Below are positions 26,038 to 34,613 of a DNA stretch of 64,000 nt, one piece after another (the first letter of the stretch is position 1; each line of letters opens with the position of its first letter). Origin of the DNA: Saccharothrix sp. ST-888. Its GTDB lineage: Bacteria > Actinomycetota > Actinomycetes > Streptomycetales > Streptomycetaceae. A model generated the notes under the pieces. It was not told the DNA's origin, did not search any database, and saw only the letters and a program-made list of their open reading frames with translations. Made by a program: the position numbers and the translations under genes. The DNA is taken from NCBI RefSeq assembly GCF_000955975.1, contig NZ_JYJF01000028.1, positions 1 to 64,000 on the forward strand, given 5' to 3'.

Positions 26038-26727
26038 ATGGGTGCACATCTGATCACCGGCGCCGGGTCCGGCATCGGCGCGTCCGTCGCCACCAGGCTC
26101 GCCGAACGCGGCGAGCGGCTCTGGCTGCTGGCCCGCGACGCCCGGCGCGCCGCCGAGCTGCGCGAGCGCTTCCCCGGAGCCCGCACGCTGGTCGGCGACC
26201 TGGGCGAACCGGCCAAGCTGTCCTGGGCGTTCGGGCACCAGGAGCTGCCGGTCGAACTGGACTCGCTGCTGCACATCGCCGGTGTGGTCCAGCTCGGCGA
26301 GATCGGCGAACTGCCGGTCAAGGCCTGGCAGGAGCAGCTGAACGTCAACCTGGTCGCCCCCGCCGAGCTGACCCGGCTGCTGCTGCCTTCGCTGCGGCTC
26401 GTCAAGGGCCACGTGGTGTTCGTCAACTCCGGCGCCGGGCTCGACGCGCATGCCACCTGGGGCGCGTACGCGGCCAGCAAGCACGGTCTGCGCGCGCTCG
26501 CCGACTCGCTGCGGCAGGAGGAGCACGGCCACGGCGTCCGGGTCACCTCGGTGTACCCGGGGCGGACCGCGACCGCGATGCAGGTCCAGGTGCACCAGCA
26601 GGAGGGCAAGGACTACGACCCGTCCCGCTGGATCGACCCCGAGTCGGTGGCGACCGCCGTCCTGACCGCCCTCGACCTGCCCCGCGACGCGGAGATCACC
26701 AACCTCACCGTCCGCCCGGGCCGTTAG
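26038..26727 (+). CDS. Short-chain dehydrogenase/reductase
   Basis: A 229-aa NAD(P)-dependent SDR. The cofactor motif TGAGSGIG lies at residues 7-14 and the catalytic YAASK at about 141-145. NSGAG supplies the serine position and VYPGRTAT the family loop. Its start lies 59 bp after the LOG-type gene with GAAGGAG upstream, so the two are probably cotranscribed. The substrate is unknown. Confidence 0.9.
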   Translation: MGAHLITGAGSGIGASVATRLAERGERLWLLARDARRAAELRERFPGARTLVGDLGEPAKLSWAFGHQELPVELDSLLHIAGVVQLGEIGELPVKAWQEQLNVNLVAPAELTRLLLPSLRLVKGHVVFVNSGAGLDAHATWGAYAASKHGLRALADSLRQEEHGHGVRVTSVYPGRTATAMQVQVHQQEGKDYDPSRWIDPESVATAVLTALDLPRDAEITNLTVRPGR

Positions 26728-26748
26728 GCCCCGGGGGCAGGGCCGGCG

Positions 26749-26898
26749 AGGGGCACGGGGAACTGCGCGCTGCGGAAGGTGACCGCCGTCGCTCGGGCCC
26801 GGCGGGCCGGCTGCACCCCGAAAGCCCCGGGTGGGGTTGCTCTTCGGCGGATGAGTGCAGGCGGGTGTCTTCCGTTTCGCGCAGTTCCCCGTGCCCCT
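26749..26898. repeat. Inverted pair of the GGGGAACTGCGC repeat
   Basis: A 21-bp arm at 26749-26769 is exactly complementary to 26878-26898, with about 108 bp between. CGGAAG and CTTCCG (26773-26778, 26869-26874) extend the pairing with an offset. The copies belong to the family also seen at 23972 and 24033. The inverted pair could form a large hairpin after the SDR gene. Confidence 0.8.
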
Positions 26899-26964
26899 GA
26901 GGATGTTCCCGACTGCCCTGAAGGGTTCCGTGCAGCTGAGGCCCGAAGGGGCTCCGGCAGGGCC

Positions 26965-26970
26965 TAGGCT
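26965..26970 (+). promoter_or_regulatory. -10 box for the leaderless MetE-like gene
   Basis: TAGGCT ends 7 bases before GTG 26978, with no ribosome site between. This supports GTG 26978 as start and a leaderless mRNA. Confidence 0.5.
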
Positions 26971-26977
26971 CGACCCC

Positions 26978-27988
26978 GTGAGTAGCGACTTTCCCTTCCC
27001 CGAGCTGACCGGCGCCGCGACGGGCGTCGGGTCGATGCCGGGCACCGACGCCCGTGAGGCCGCCAAGACCGCCGTCGGTGCGCTGGAGCACCTGCCCCAT
27101 CTGCCGGAGCTGCCGGCCCGTGGGCCCGGCGCCGACATGATCGGCCGCAGCGCCGGTCTGCTGGTCGAGCTGTTCGCGCAGGTGGAGCCGAGCGGGTGGC
27201 GGTTCGCCGACCGGCCGGGGCGGGACACCCGGCGGGCGCACTCCTGGCTCGGCGAGGACCTGGACGCCCTGGAGGAGTTCACCCAGGGGTACCAGGGAGC
27301 GCTGAAGCTGCAGGCGGTCGGTCCGTGGACGCTGGCGGCCGCCGTGGAGCTGAGGCACGGCGAGAAGGCGCTCGCCGACCCGGGTGCCTGCCGCGACATC
27401 GCCGGGTCGCTCACCGAGGGCCTGCGCCGCCACCTGGCCGAGGTCCGCACGCGGGTGCCGGGCGCGCAGCTCGTCCTGCAGCTGGACGAGCCCTCGCTGC
27501 CCGCGGTGCTGGCCGGTGCGGTGAAGACCGCCAGCGGCTTCCAGCGGCTGCGCGCGGTGGACCGCCAGGTCGCCGAGGAGCAGCTGCGCGACCTCGTCCG
27601 CGCCCTGGACGTCCCGGTCGTGGTGCACAGCTGCGCCCCGCAGGTGCCGATCCCGCTGCTGCGCCGGGCCGGGGTGGCCGGAGTCTCGCTCGACTTCTCG
27701 CTGTTGACGGAGCGTGAGGACGAGGACCTGGGTGAGGCGGTGGAGGCGGGCACGGTGATCCTCGCCGGTGTGGTGCCCTCCACTGACGAGGGATTGTCGG
27801 ACCCGGCCGGTAGTGTCCAGGGTGTCAGGAGGTTGTGGCGCAGGCTCGGGTTCGCTCCGGAGTTGCTGGGCCGCCGGGTGCTGGTGACACCGACCTGCGG
27901 GCTGGCGGGGGCGAGCCCCTCGTACGCGCGCCGGGCGCTGTCACTGAGCGTGAAGGCGGCGCAGAGCCTGGTGGACAACCCGGAGTGA
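26978..27988 (+). CDS. MetE-like (cobalamin-independent methionine synthase C-terminal) protein
   Basis: A 336-aa cytosolic protein with the TIM-barrel of the MetE/UROD superfamily but only half the length of MetE. It has ATGVGSMPG near the N-terminus, LVLQLDEPSLPAVL in the middle, and candidate zinc ligands in VVHSCAPQV and VTPTCGLAGASP. Streptomycete homologues are often called methionine synthase, but activity with this short form is unproven. GTG 26978 was chosen from the conserved start and the TAGGCT box. ligA follows 28 bp downstream. Confidence 0.8.
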   Translation: MSSDFPFPELTGAATGVGSMPGTDAREAAKTAVGALEHLPHLPELPARGPGADMIGRSAGLLVELFAQVEPSGWRFADRPGRDTRRAHSWLGEDLDALEEFTQGYQGALKLQAVGPWTLAAAVELRHGEKALADPGACRDIAGSLTEGLRRHLAEVRTRVPGAQLVLQLDEPSLPAVLAGAVKTASGFQRLRAVDRQVAEEQLRDLVRALDVPVVVHSCAPQVPIPLLRRAGVAGVSLDFSLLTEREDEDLGEAVEAGTVILAGVVPSTDEGLSDPAGSVQGVRRLWRRLGFAPELLGRRVLVTPTCGLAGASPSYARRALSLSVKAAQSLVDNPE

Positions 27989-28016
27989 GACGGTAGTTGA
28001 GACGTAGGAGGGCGGC

Positions 28017-30257
28017 GTGGTGGCTGCTGTCGAGGGCTGGGAAGACGTGCCGACGGAGGTGCGCAAGCGGCACGCCGAGCTCGCGGTCGAGGTCGAGGAG
28101 CACCGCGTCCGGTACTACGAGCAGGACGCTCCGACGGTCAGCGACGCCGAGTTCGACGCGCTGATGCGCGAGTTGGAGGCGATCGAGACCGAGCACCCGG
28201 TGCTGGTCACCCCCGACTCGCCCACCCAGAAGGTCGGCGGCGCGCCCACCGAGGGTTTCGCGAAGGTCGAGCACCGTGAGCGGCTGCTCAGCCTGGACAA
28301 CGCGATGGACGACGAGGAACTGTCGGCCTGGGCCGAGCGGGTCGCCCGCGAGCTGGACGGCCTGGAGTACCACTACCTGTGCGAGCTCAAGGTGGACGGC
28401 CTGGCGGTCAACCTCACCTACGAGCACGGCCGGCTGGTCCAGGCCGCCACCCGCGGCACCGGGCGGGTCGGCGAGGACATCACCGCCAACGTCCGCACCA
28501 TCAAGGAGATCCCGCACCAGCTCAAGGGCGACAGCGTCCCCGAGCTGGTGGAGATCCGCGGCGAGGTCTACCTGCCCACCGAGGCGTTCGAGGAGCTGAA
28601 CGCCTCGCTCGCCGCCGAGAACGAGCGCCGCCGCGCGGAGAACGAGCAGCGGGCGGCGGCGGGCAGGCGCCCGCAGGCGCTGGTCAAGCTCTTCGCCAAC
28701 CCCCGCAACGCCGCCGCCGGTTCGCTCCGCCAGAAGGACCCGCTGGTCACCGCCTCCCGTCCGCTGCACATGGTGGTGCACGGCATCGGCGCCCGGGCCG
28801 GCTTCGACATCGACTGCCAGTCGCACGCCTACCGGCTGCTGCACGACTGGGGCCTGCCCACCGCCCGGCACAACCGGGTGGTCGCCACGCTCGACGAGGT
28901 GCGGGCGTTCATCAAGCAGTACGGCGAGCGGCGCCACTCGGTCGAGCACGAGATCGACGGGGTCGTCGTCAAGGTGGACGAGATCGCCCTGCAGGGCCGG
29001 CTCGGTGCCACCTCCAAGTCGCCGCGCTGGGCGATCGCCTGGAAGTACCCGCCGGAGGAGGTCACCGCCAAGCTGGCGCGGATCCAGGTCGGCATCGGCC
29101 GCACCGGCCGGGCCACCCCGTTCGCGGTGCTGGCCGAGCCGGTGAAGGTGGCCGGCTCGATGGTCCAGTACGCCACCCTGCACAACCAGCAGGTGGTCAA
29201 GGCCAAGGGCGTGCTGCTCGGCGACACCGTGGTGCTGCGCAAGGCGGGGGACGTCATCCCCGAGATCCTCGGCCCGGTGGAGGACTTGCGGGACGGCACC
29301 GAGGAGGAGTTCGTGATGCCCTCGCACTGCCACGAGTGCGGCACCGAGCTGCGCCCGATGTCCGAGGGCGACATCGACCTGCGCTGCCCCAACGCCCGGT
29401 CCTGCCCGGCCCAGATCCGCGAGCGGATCGCCTACCTCGGCGGCCGCGAGTCGCTGGACATCGAGGGCCTGGGCTATGTCGCGGCCACCGCGCTCACCCA
29501 GCCGCTGGAGCCCGCACAGCCGCCGGTCCGCAACGAGGGGGACATCTTCGGCCTGACCGAGGAGCAGCTGCTCCCGATCAAGGTGAAGGTGCGCGACCAG
29601 AAGTCCGGCATGCCCAAGCTGGACGACCAGACGGGCGAGGAGAAGGTGGTGACCTTCTTCGCCAATCTCAAGGGCGATCCGAAGAAGACCACCACGCTGC
29701 TCCTGGAGAACCTCGACAAGGCCAAGGAGCAGCCGCTCTGGCGCTACGTCAACGGCCTGTCGATCCGCCATGTCGGCCCGGTCGCCGCCCAGGCGCTGGC
29801 CCGCGAGTTCCGCGACCTGGACCGGATCTTCGCCGCCTCCGAGGAGGAGCTGGCCGCCGCCGAGGGCGTGGGCCCGATCATCGCCCGCTCCATCAAGGAG
29901 TGGTACGAGGAGGAGTGGCACCGGGAGATCCTGGAGAAGTGGCGGGCCGCCGGGGTGCGCTTCACCGAGGAGGCGGCCGAGGACGAGGGGCCGCGTCCGC
30001 TGGAGGGCCTGACCGTGGTGGTGACGGGCACCCTGGCCGGCCACACCCGGGACGGCGCCAAGGAGGCGCTGACCTCGCGCGGCGCGAAGGTGACAGGGTC
30101 GGTTTCGAAGAAGACCGATTTTGTGGTGGCCGGTGACAACCCGGGTTCCAAGTACGACAAGGCGGTCCAGCTCGGCCTCGCGGTGCTGGACGACGCCGGC
30201 TTCGCCGTCCTGCTCGACCAGGGCCCGGAGGCCGCCCGCGCCCACCTGGGGCGGTGA
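28017..30257 (+). CDS. ligA: NAD-dependent DNA ligase LigA
   Basis: A 746-aa replicative DNA ligase that seals nicks with NAD as adenylate donor. Domain Ia is at about 10-75, and the adenylated lysine is in ELKVDGLAVN (about 123). The OB fold follows, then a four-cysteine zinc finger (CHECG...CPNARSCPAQ, about 438-462), helix-hairpin-helix repeats, and a BRCT domain (about 660-746). It is longer than the common 670 aa because of an insert around 495-560. GTG 28017 follows AGGAGGG. It probably shares a transcript with the MetE-like gene. Confidence 0.96.
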   Translation: MVAAVEGWEDVPTEVRKRHAELAVEVEEHRVRYYEQDAPTVSDAEFDALMRELEAIETEHPVLVTPDSPTQKVGGAPTEGFAKVEHRERLLSLDNAMDDEELSAWAERVARELDGLEYHYLCELKVDGLAVNLTYEHGRLVQAATRGTGRVGEDITANVRTIKEIPHQLKGDSVPELVEIRGEVYLPTEAFEELNASLAAENERRRAENEQRAAAGRRPQALVKLFANPRNAAAGSLRQKDPLVTASRPLHMVVHGIGARAGFDIDCQSHAYRLLHDWGLPTARHNRVVATLDEVRAFIKQYGERRHSVEHEIDGVVVKVDEIALQGRLGATSKSPRWAIAWKYPPEEVTAKLARIQVGIGRTGRATPFAVLAEPVKVAGSMVQYATLHNQQVVKAKGVLLGDTVVLRKAGDVIPEILGPVEDLRDGTEEEFVMPSHCHECGTELRPMSEGDIDLRCPNARSCPAQIRERIAYLGGRESLDIEGLGYVAATALTQPLEPAQPPVRNEGDIFGLTEEQLLPIKVKVRDQKSGMPKLDDQTGEEKVVTFFANLKGDPKKTTTLLLENLDKAKEQPLWRYVNGLSIRHVGPVAAQALAREFRDLDRIFAASEEELAAAEGVGPIIARSIKEWYEEEWHREILEKWRAAGVRFTEEAAEDEGPRPLEGLTVVVTGTLAGHTRDGAKEALTSRGAKVTGSVSKKTDFVVAGDNPGSKYDKAVQLGLAVLDDAGFAVLLDQGPEAARAHLGR

Positions 30258-30579
30258 CCTCCCGGCCGGGCGCCGGGGAGGGGGCCGATCCCCGTTACCG
30301 TCCTGATGCCGCGTCACCCGGGTTCCTGTCCGGGAAAGAGGGCATTCTGTCACTGAGCGGCATTCATGACGGGTGGCGCGCTCAGGGATGTCCGAAAGTC
30401 CGCCCTCTCGGCGTACGCCGGAATACCCTGGTGCGCAACAGAGTGTCAGCAGGGGTTGGCGGCATCGGCCTTACCGGCCGGTTCCGCAGGGGACGCCCCG
30501 TCACTGGCGCCCACCGGCACCAGCAGGTGCCGCACCGAAAGGCGGCCTGACGGGGCGGGCCCGACGGAGGACAGGGCAT
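30258..30579. other. 322-bp gap before the GGDEF-EAL gene
   Basis: It contains a small hairpin, CCCGG/CCGGG near 30318-30335, after ligA. An open frame joins in phase with the next gene from 30373, but its third positions are not GC-biased, so I do not call it coding. The promoter of the GGDEF-EAL gene should be here. I see no recognisable operator. Confidence 0.5.
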
Positions 30580-32244
30580 ATGGATCGTACGACCGGCGGT
30601 GCGCCCACACGCCCGCCGCAGGGGGTGGCAGGTGCGGTCCTGCTGCTCGGCGTGCTGCTGGCCGGCGCCGCGCCGCTCATACCGCTGGCCGTTCTGGTCT
30701 ACCGGTACGAGCCCGAGCTGCTGCCGCTCTTCGCGGTGCCGCTGGCCGTACTGGTCGCCGCCTGGCGGATGGCGCGGGACCGCGCCCGGGACCAACTGAC
30801 CGACCCGCTCACCGATCTCCCGAACCGCCACGCCCTGCTGCTGGCGGCGCAGGAGGCGATCGCCGAGCACGACGGCGAGGAGGACTACAGCGTCGGGCTG
30901 ATCCTGCTCGACCTGGACCGCTTCCGATCGCTCAACGACGCATTGGGGCACACGGCCGGTGACCGGTTACTGGTGCACATCGCCCGCCGACTGCACCGGG
31001 CGCTGCGCACCGGCACCCACCACCCCGGCCGGGAGGACCCGGAGGACGTCTTCTCCAGCCTGCCGCCGACCATGCAGAACGGCGGCCGGCCGGTGGTGGC
31101 CCGGCTCGGCGGCGACGAGTTCGCCGTCCTGCTGCCCGGCGTCGGCCGGCCCGAGACCCTGGAACGGGTCGCGAAGGCGCTGATCGCCGAACTCGCCGCG
31201 CCCATCAGGCTGGACGGCCTGCTGCTGGTCCTGGAGGCCAGCGCCGGGGTCTGCGTCTACCCCGAGCACGCCCAGGACGCCGAGGCCCTGCTGCGCCGGG
31301 CCGACGTGGCGATGGGCCACGCCCAGCACCGGCGCAGCGGCGTCGAGCAGTACGACGAGGCCCGCGACATCGACACGCCGTACCGGATCGGTCTGCTGGG
31401 CGACCTGCGCCGGGCGCTGGAGACCGGCGAGGTGCTGCTGCACTACCAGCCGAAGGTGGCGTTCGACGGCCGGGTGGTCGGCCTGGAGGCCCTGCTGCGC
31501 TGGGAGCGCCCCGGGCAGGGCAAGGTGCCGCCGGACGAGTTCATCGGACTGGCCGAGTCCAGCGGCCTGATGCCCCGGCTGACCGACTACGTCCTGGAGG
31601 CGGCCGTCGGCCAGCTCGCCGCCTGGCGGGCCCAGGGCCTCCAGGTCCAGGTCGCCGTCAACGTCTCACCGCGCGACGTGCTCAACCCGGGCTTCGCCGG
31701 CCGGGTCGCCGACCACCTCGACCGGCACCAGGTCCCCGCGCACGCGCTCCAACTGGAGATCACCGAGCGGCTGCTGCTGGACGACTCCCGGCTGGCCGCC
31801 GACACCCTCGCCGAGCTGCGCCGGTACGGCGTCGGCATGTCGCTGGACGACTTCGGCACCGGGCACTCCTCGCTGGTGCGGCTGCGCAGCCTGCCGGTCG
31901 GTGAGCTGAAGATCGACCGCTCCTTCGTCTCCCGGATGGTCGCGGACCACCACGACGCGGCGGTGGTCCGCTGCTCGGTCGAGCTGGCGCACTCGCTCGG
32001 CCTGACCGTGGTCGCCGAGGGCGTCGAGGACGACGAGACCTGGGAGCGGCTGCACAGCCTGGGCGTGGACGCGGTCCAGGGCTGGCTGGTGTCCGCCGCG
32101 CTGCCCGCCGACCAGGCCACCGCCTGGCTGATGGTGCACCGCACCCAGGCCGTCGCGCCGGTCGAGCTGGTGGCCGCACCGCCGGTGCCCAAGCCGCGCC
32201 CGGCACTCGGCCAGGCCGTCCCGATCGTCGTCCAGCCGGAGTGA
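30580..32244 (+). CDS. rmdB: GGDEF-EAL cyclic-di-GMP enzyme, probable RmdB orthologue
   Basis: A 554-aa membrane protein. Two N-terminal helices (about residues 14-65) are followed by a GGDEF domain with intact GGDEF at 177-181. An EAL domain has intact EAL at 303-305, DDFGT at 423-427, ELKIDRSF and VVAEGVED, so phosphodiesterase residues look complete. No RxxD inhibitory site precedes the GGDEF motif. Position after ligA and before gatC, with this architecture, matches my recollection of RmdB, a streptomycete c-di-GMP phosphodiesterase acting on development. The symbol rests on synteny recall. ATG 30580 follows GGAGG. Confidence 0.85.
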   Translation: MDRTTGGAPTRPPQGVAGAVLLLGVLLAGAAPLIPLAVLVYRYEPELLPLFAVPLAVLVAAWRMARDRARDQLTDPLTDLPNRHALLLAAQEAIAEHDGEEDYSVGLILLDLDRFRSLNDALGHTAGDRLLVHIARRLHRALRTGTHHPGREDPEDVFSSLPPTMQNGGRPVVARLGGDEFAVLLPGVGRPETLERVAKALIAELAAPIRLDGLLLVLEASAGVCVYPEHAQDAEALLRRADVAMGHAQHRRSGVEQYDEARDIDTPYRIGLLGDLRRALETGEVLLHYQPKVAFDGRVVGLEALLRWERPGQGKVPPDEFIGLAESSGLMPRLTDYVLEAAVGQLAAWRAQGLQVQVAVNVSPRDVLNPGFAGRVADHLDRHQVPAHALQLEITERLLLDDSRLAADTLAELRRYGVGMSLDDFGTGHSSLVRLRSLPVGELKIDRSFVSRMVADHHDAAVVRCSVELAHSLGLTVVAEGVEDDETWERLHSLGVDAVQGWLVSAALPADQATAWLMVHRTQAVAPVELVAAPPVPKPRPALGQAVPIVVQPE

Positions 32245-32525
32245 CGCCCCGGGCGGGGTCGAACCGCCCGGCGGCGCGCGGGCCGCGCGACCGGCCGTGC
32301 ACCGCGAGGCGGTCCGATCGCGCGGCTCCCCGTGCCACCGGGGCGTCGTACGGGCGGCCCGCGTGGGGAGCGCCGGGCGCCGTGCGGGTTCCGCCGCAGC
32401 CGGTGCCTACCGGGTACCCAATAGGATGTGCCTAGACCAAGAGGACGGGTGTGCCCCAAGAGCCCCCGCCCGGGTCGGGCGCCCGCTGCCCGGCCCACTC
32501 CAGAACTCACCTTGAGGATCGCTGC

Positions 32526-32822
32526 ATGCCTGGCATCACGCGCGAGGAGGTTGCCCACCTCGCTCGGCTGTCGCGTCTTGAGTTGCAGGCCGAAGAGCTG
32601 GACCACTTCGCCGAGCAGCTCGACGTGATCATCGGCGCGGTCGCCCGCGTTTCCGAGGTCGCCGGACAGGACGTCCCGCCGACCTCCCACCCGCTTCCGC
32701 TGACCAACGTCATGCGGGCGGACGAGGTGCGGCCGTCGCTCACCCCGGACCAGGCGCTCTCCGGCGCCCCGGCCGCCGAGGAGCAGCGTTTCCGAGTGCC
32801 GCAGATCCTCGGGGAGGACTGA
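32526..32822 (+). CDS. gatC: Aspartyl/glutamyl-tRNA amidotransferase subunit C
   Basis: A 98-aa small subunit of the GatCAB amidotransferase, which turns Glu-tRNA(Gln) or Asp-tRNA(Asn) into the amide form. It starts MPGITREEVAHLARLSRLEL and has the conserved end of LRxDEVxPSLxxxxAL type (MRADEVRPSLTPDQAL). ATG 32526 is 5 bases after GAGGATCGCTGC. A TAGGAT box about 100 bases upstream (32422-32427) is a likely promoter for the gat operon. gatA follows after 5 bp. Confidence 0.95.
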   Translation: MPGITREEVAHLARLSRLELQAEELDHFAEQLDVIIGAVARVSEVAGQDVPPTSHPLPLTNVMRADEVRPSLTPDQALSGAPAAEEQRFRVPQILGED

Positions 32823-32827
32823 CCGAG

Positions 32828-34321
32828 ATGACCGATCTCATCCGCTACACCGCTGCCGAGACCGCCGCCGCCATCGCCACGGGCGAGGTGAGCGCGGCCG
32901 AGGTGACCCAGGCCCACCTGGACCGTATCGACGCCGTGGACAAGAAGGTCAACGCCTTCCTGCATGTCGACACCGAGGGTGCCCTGGCCGCCGCCCGCGC
33001 GGTGGACGCCAAGCGCGCCAAGGGCGAGGAGCTGGGCCCGCTGGCCGGCGTCCCGCTGGCGCTGAAGGACGTCTTCACCACCAAGGGCGTCCCGACCACC
33101 TGCGGCTCCAAGATCCTCGAAGGCTGGATCCCGCCGTACGACGCCACGCTGACCTCGCGTCTGAAGGACGCCGGTGTGGTCATCCTCGGCAAGACCAACA
33201 TGGACGAGTTCGCGATGGGCTCCTCCACCGAGAACTCGGCGTACGGCGCGACCGGCAACCCGTGGGACCTCTCCCGGATCCCCGGCGGCTCCGGCGGCGG
33301 CTCGGCCGCCGCGCTGGCCGCCTTCGAGGCCCCGCTGGCCATCGGCACCGACACCGGCGGCTCGATCCGCCAGCCCGGCGCCGTCACCGGCACCGTCGGG
33401 GTGAAGCCGACCTACGGTTCGGTCTCCCGCTACGGTCTGGTCGCCTTCTCCTCCTCGCTGGACCAGGGCGGCCCGTGCGCCCGTACCGTCCTCGACGCGG
33501 CCCTGCTGCACGAGGCGATCGCCGGGTACGACCCGATGGACTCCACCTCGATCAACGCGCCGGTCCCGGCCGTGGTCGAGGCCGCCAAGCTGCGCGACGT
33601 GCGCGGCATGCGGATCGGCGTGGTGAAGGAGTTCGCCGGCGAGGGCTACCAGGCCGGCGTGATGCAGCGGTTCAACGAGAGCGTCGAGCTGCTGCGCGAG
33701 CTGGGTGCCGAGGTCGTCGAGGTCTCCTGCCCGTCCTTCACCCTCGCACTGCCCGCGTACTACCTGATCGCGCCGAGCGAGGCCTCCTCCAACCTGGCCC
33801 GCTTCGACGCCATGCGCTACGGCCTGCGGGTCGGCGACGACGGCACCCGCAGCGCCGAGGACGTCACCGCGCTGACCCGTGAGGCCGGCTTCGGCCCCGA
33901 GGTCAAGCGCCGCATCATCCTGGGCACCTACGCGCTCTCCTCGGGCTACTACGACGCGTACTACGGCTCGGCCCAGAAGGTCCGCACCCTGATCTCGCGC
34001 GACTTCGACGCGGCTTTCGCCGGGGTGGACGTCCTGATCTCGCCGACCACGCCGACCACCGCCTTCCCGATCGGCGAGCGCGCCGACGACCCGATGGCGA
34101 TGTACCTGGCCGACCTGTGCACCATCCCCTCGAACCTCGCGGGCAACGCGGCCATGTCGCTGCCCTGCGGCCTGGCCCCGGAGGACAATCTCCCGGTCGG
34201 CCTGCAGATCATCGCCCCCGCGATGGCGGACGACCGCCTCTACCGGGTGGGCGGCGCCGTCGAGGCCGCACTCAACGACAAGTGGGGACACCCCCTGCTG
34301 GAGGAGGCACCGGCACTGTGA
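32828..34321 (+). CDS. gatA: Aspartyl/glutamyl-tRNA amidotransferase subunit A
   Basis: A 497-aa amidase-signature subunit that releases ammonia from glutamine. The Ser-Ser-Lys catalytic triad is formed by the lysine in PLALKDVF (about 80) and the serines of IPGGSGGGSAAALAA and TDTGGSIRQPG (about 153-180). Length and N-terminus are standard. It is coupled closely to gatC, and its stop overlaps the GTG of a small membrane protein gene. Confidence 0.96.
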   Translation: MTDLIRYTAAETAAAIATGEVSAAEVTQAHLDRIDAVDKKVNAFLHVDTEGALAAARAVDAKRAKGEELGPLAGVPLALKDVFTTKGVPTTCGSKILEGWIPPYDATLTSRLKDAGVVILGKTNMDEFAMGSSTENSAYGATGNPWDLSRIPGGSGGGSAAALAAFEAPLAIGTDTGGSIRQPGAVTGTVGVKPTYGSVSRYGLVAFSSSLDQGGPCARTVLDAALLHEAIAGYDPMDSTSINAPVPAVVEAAKLRDVRGMRIGVVKEFAGEGYQAGVMQRFNESVELLRELGAEVVEVSCPSFTLALPAYYLIAPSEASSNLARFDAMRYGLRVGDDGTRSAEDVTALTREAGFGPEVKRRIILGTYALSSGYYDAYYGSAQKVRTLISRDFDAAFAGVDVLISPTTPTTAFPIGERADDPMAMYLADLCTIPSNLAGNAAMSLPCGLAPEDNLPVGLQIIAPAMADDRLYRVGGAVEAALNDKWGHPLLEEAPAL

Positions 34322-34575
34322 GCACCGTGGCAAAGGCGAAGGCCCCCGTCTCGATCAAGGGGTGGAAGCACAGCAAGCCCGGCCTGTGGCTGTCCATCGG
34401 CACCAGCGCCTTCGGCGCGGTCTCGATCGTCAAGGACGTCAAGAAGGCCCGCCTGGAGCAGGACACGCTCAAGCTGATCAACGCCGTGGTCGGCGCCGTG
34501 GCCCTGGTCACCGGCACCGCCCTGCTGCTGCGCGAGCTCAAGCAGCTCGGCGACGACGACGTCCTCCTGGGCTGA
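34318..34575 (+). CDS. Small two-helix membrane protein between gatA and gatB
   Basis: An 85-aa protein of unknown function. After a basic N-terminus (TVAKAKAPVSIKGWKHSKPG) it has two hydrophobic segments (about 24-40 and 57-74) separated by a charged stretch (KDVKKARLEQD). Its GTG overlaps the gatA stop (GTGA), and GAGGAGG lies 12 bases upstream, so it is translationally coupled to gatA. gatB begins 38 bp later. The location is typical for streptomycetes, but I know of no assigned role. Confidence 0.8.
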   Translation: MSTVAKAKAPVSIKGWKHSKPGLWLSIGTSAFGAVSIVKDVKKARLEQDTLKLINAVVGAVALVTGTALLLRELKQLGDDDVLLG

Positions 34576-34613
34576 CGGCCCGTACCGCCAAGACTTTTAG
34601 TGAAGGGGACGCT

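Noticed and set aside
26728..26977. SAM or cobalamin riboswitch before the MetE-like gene
   Set aside because: No conserved core of either class; the gap is filled by the dispersed repeat, and the gene appears leaderless.
30373..30579. In-frame N-terminal extension of the GGDEF-EAL gene
   Set aside because: Codons in this stretch are not GC-biased at position three, and a good ribosome site precedes ATG 30580.
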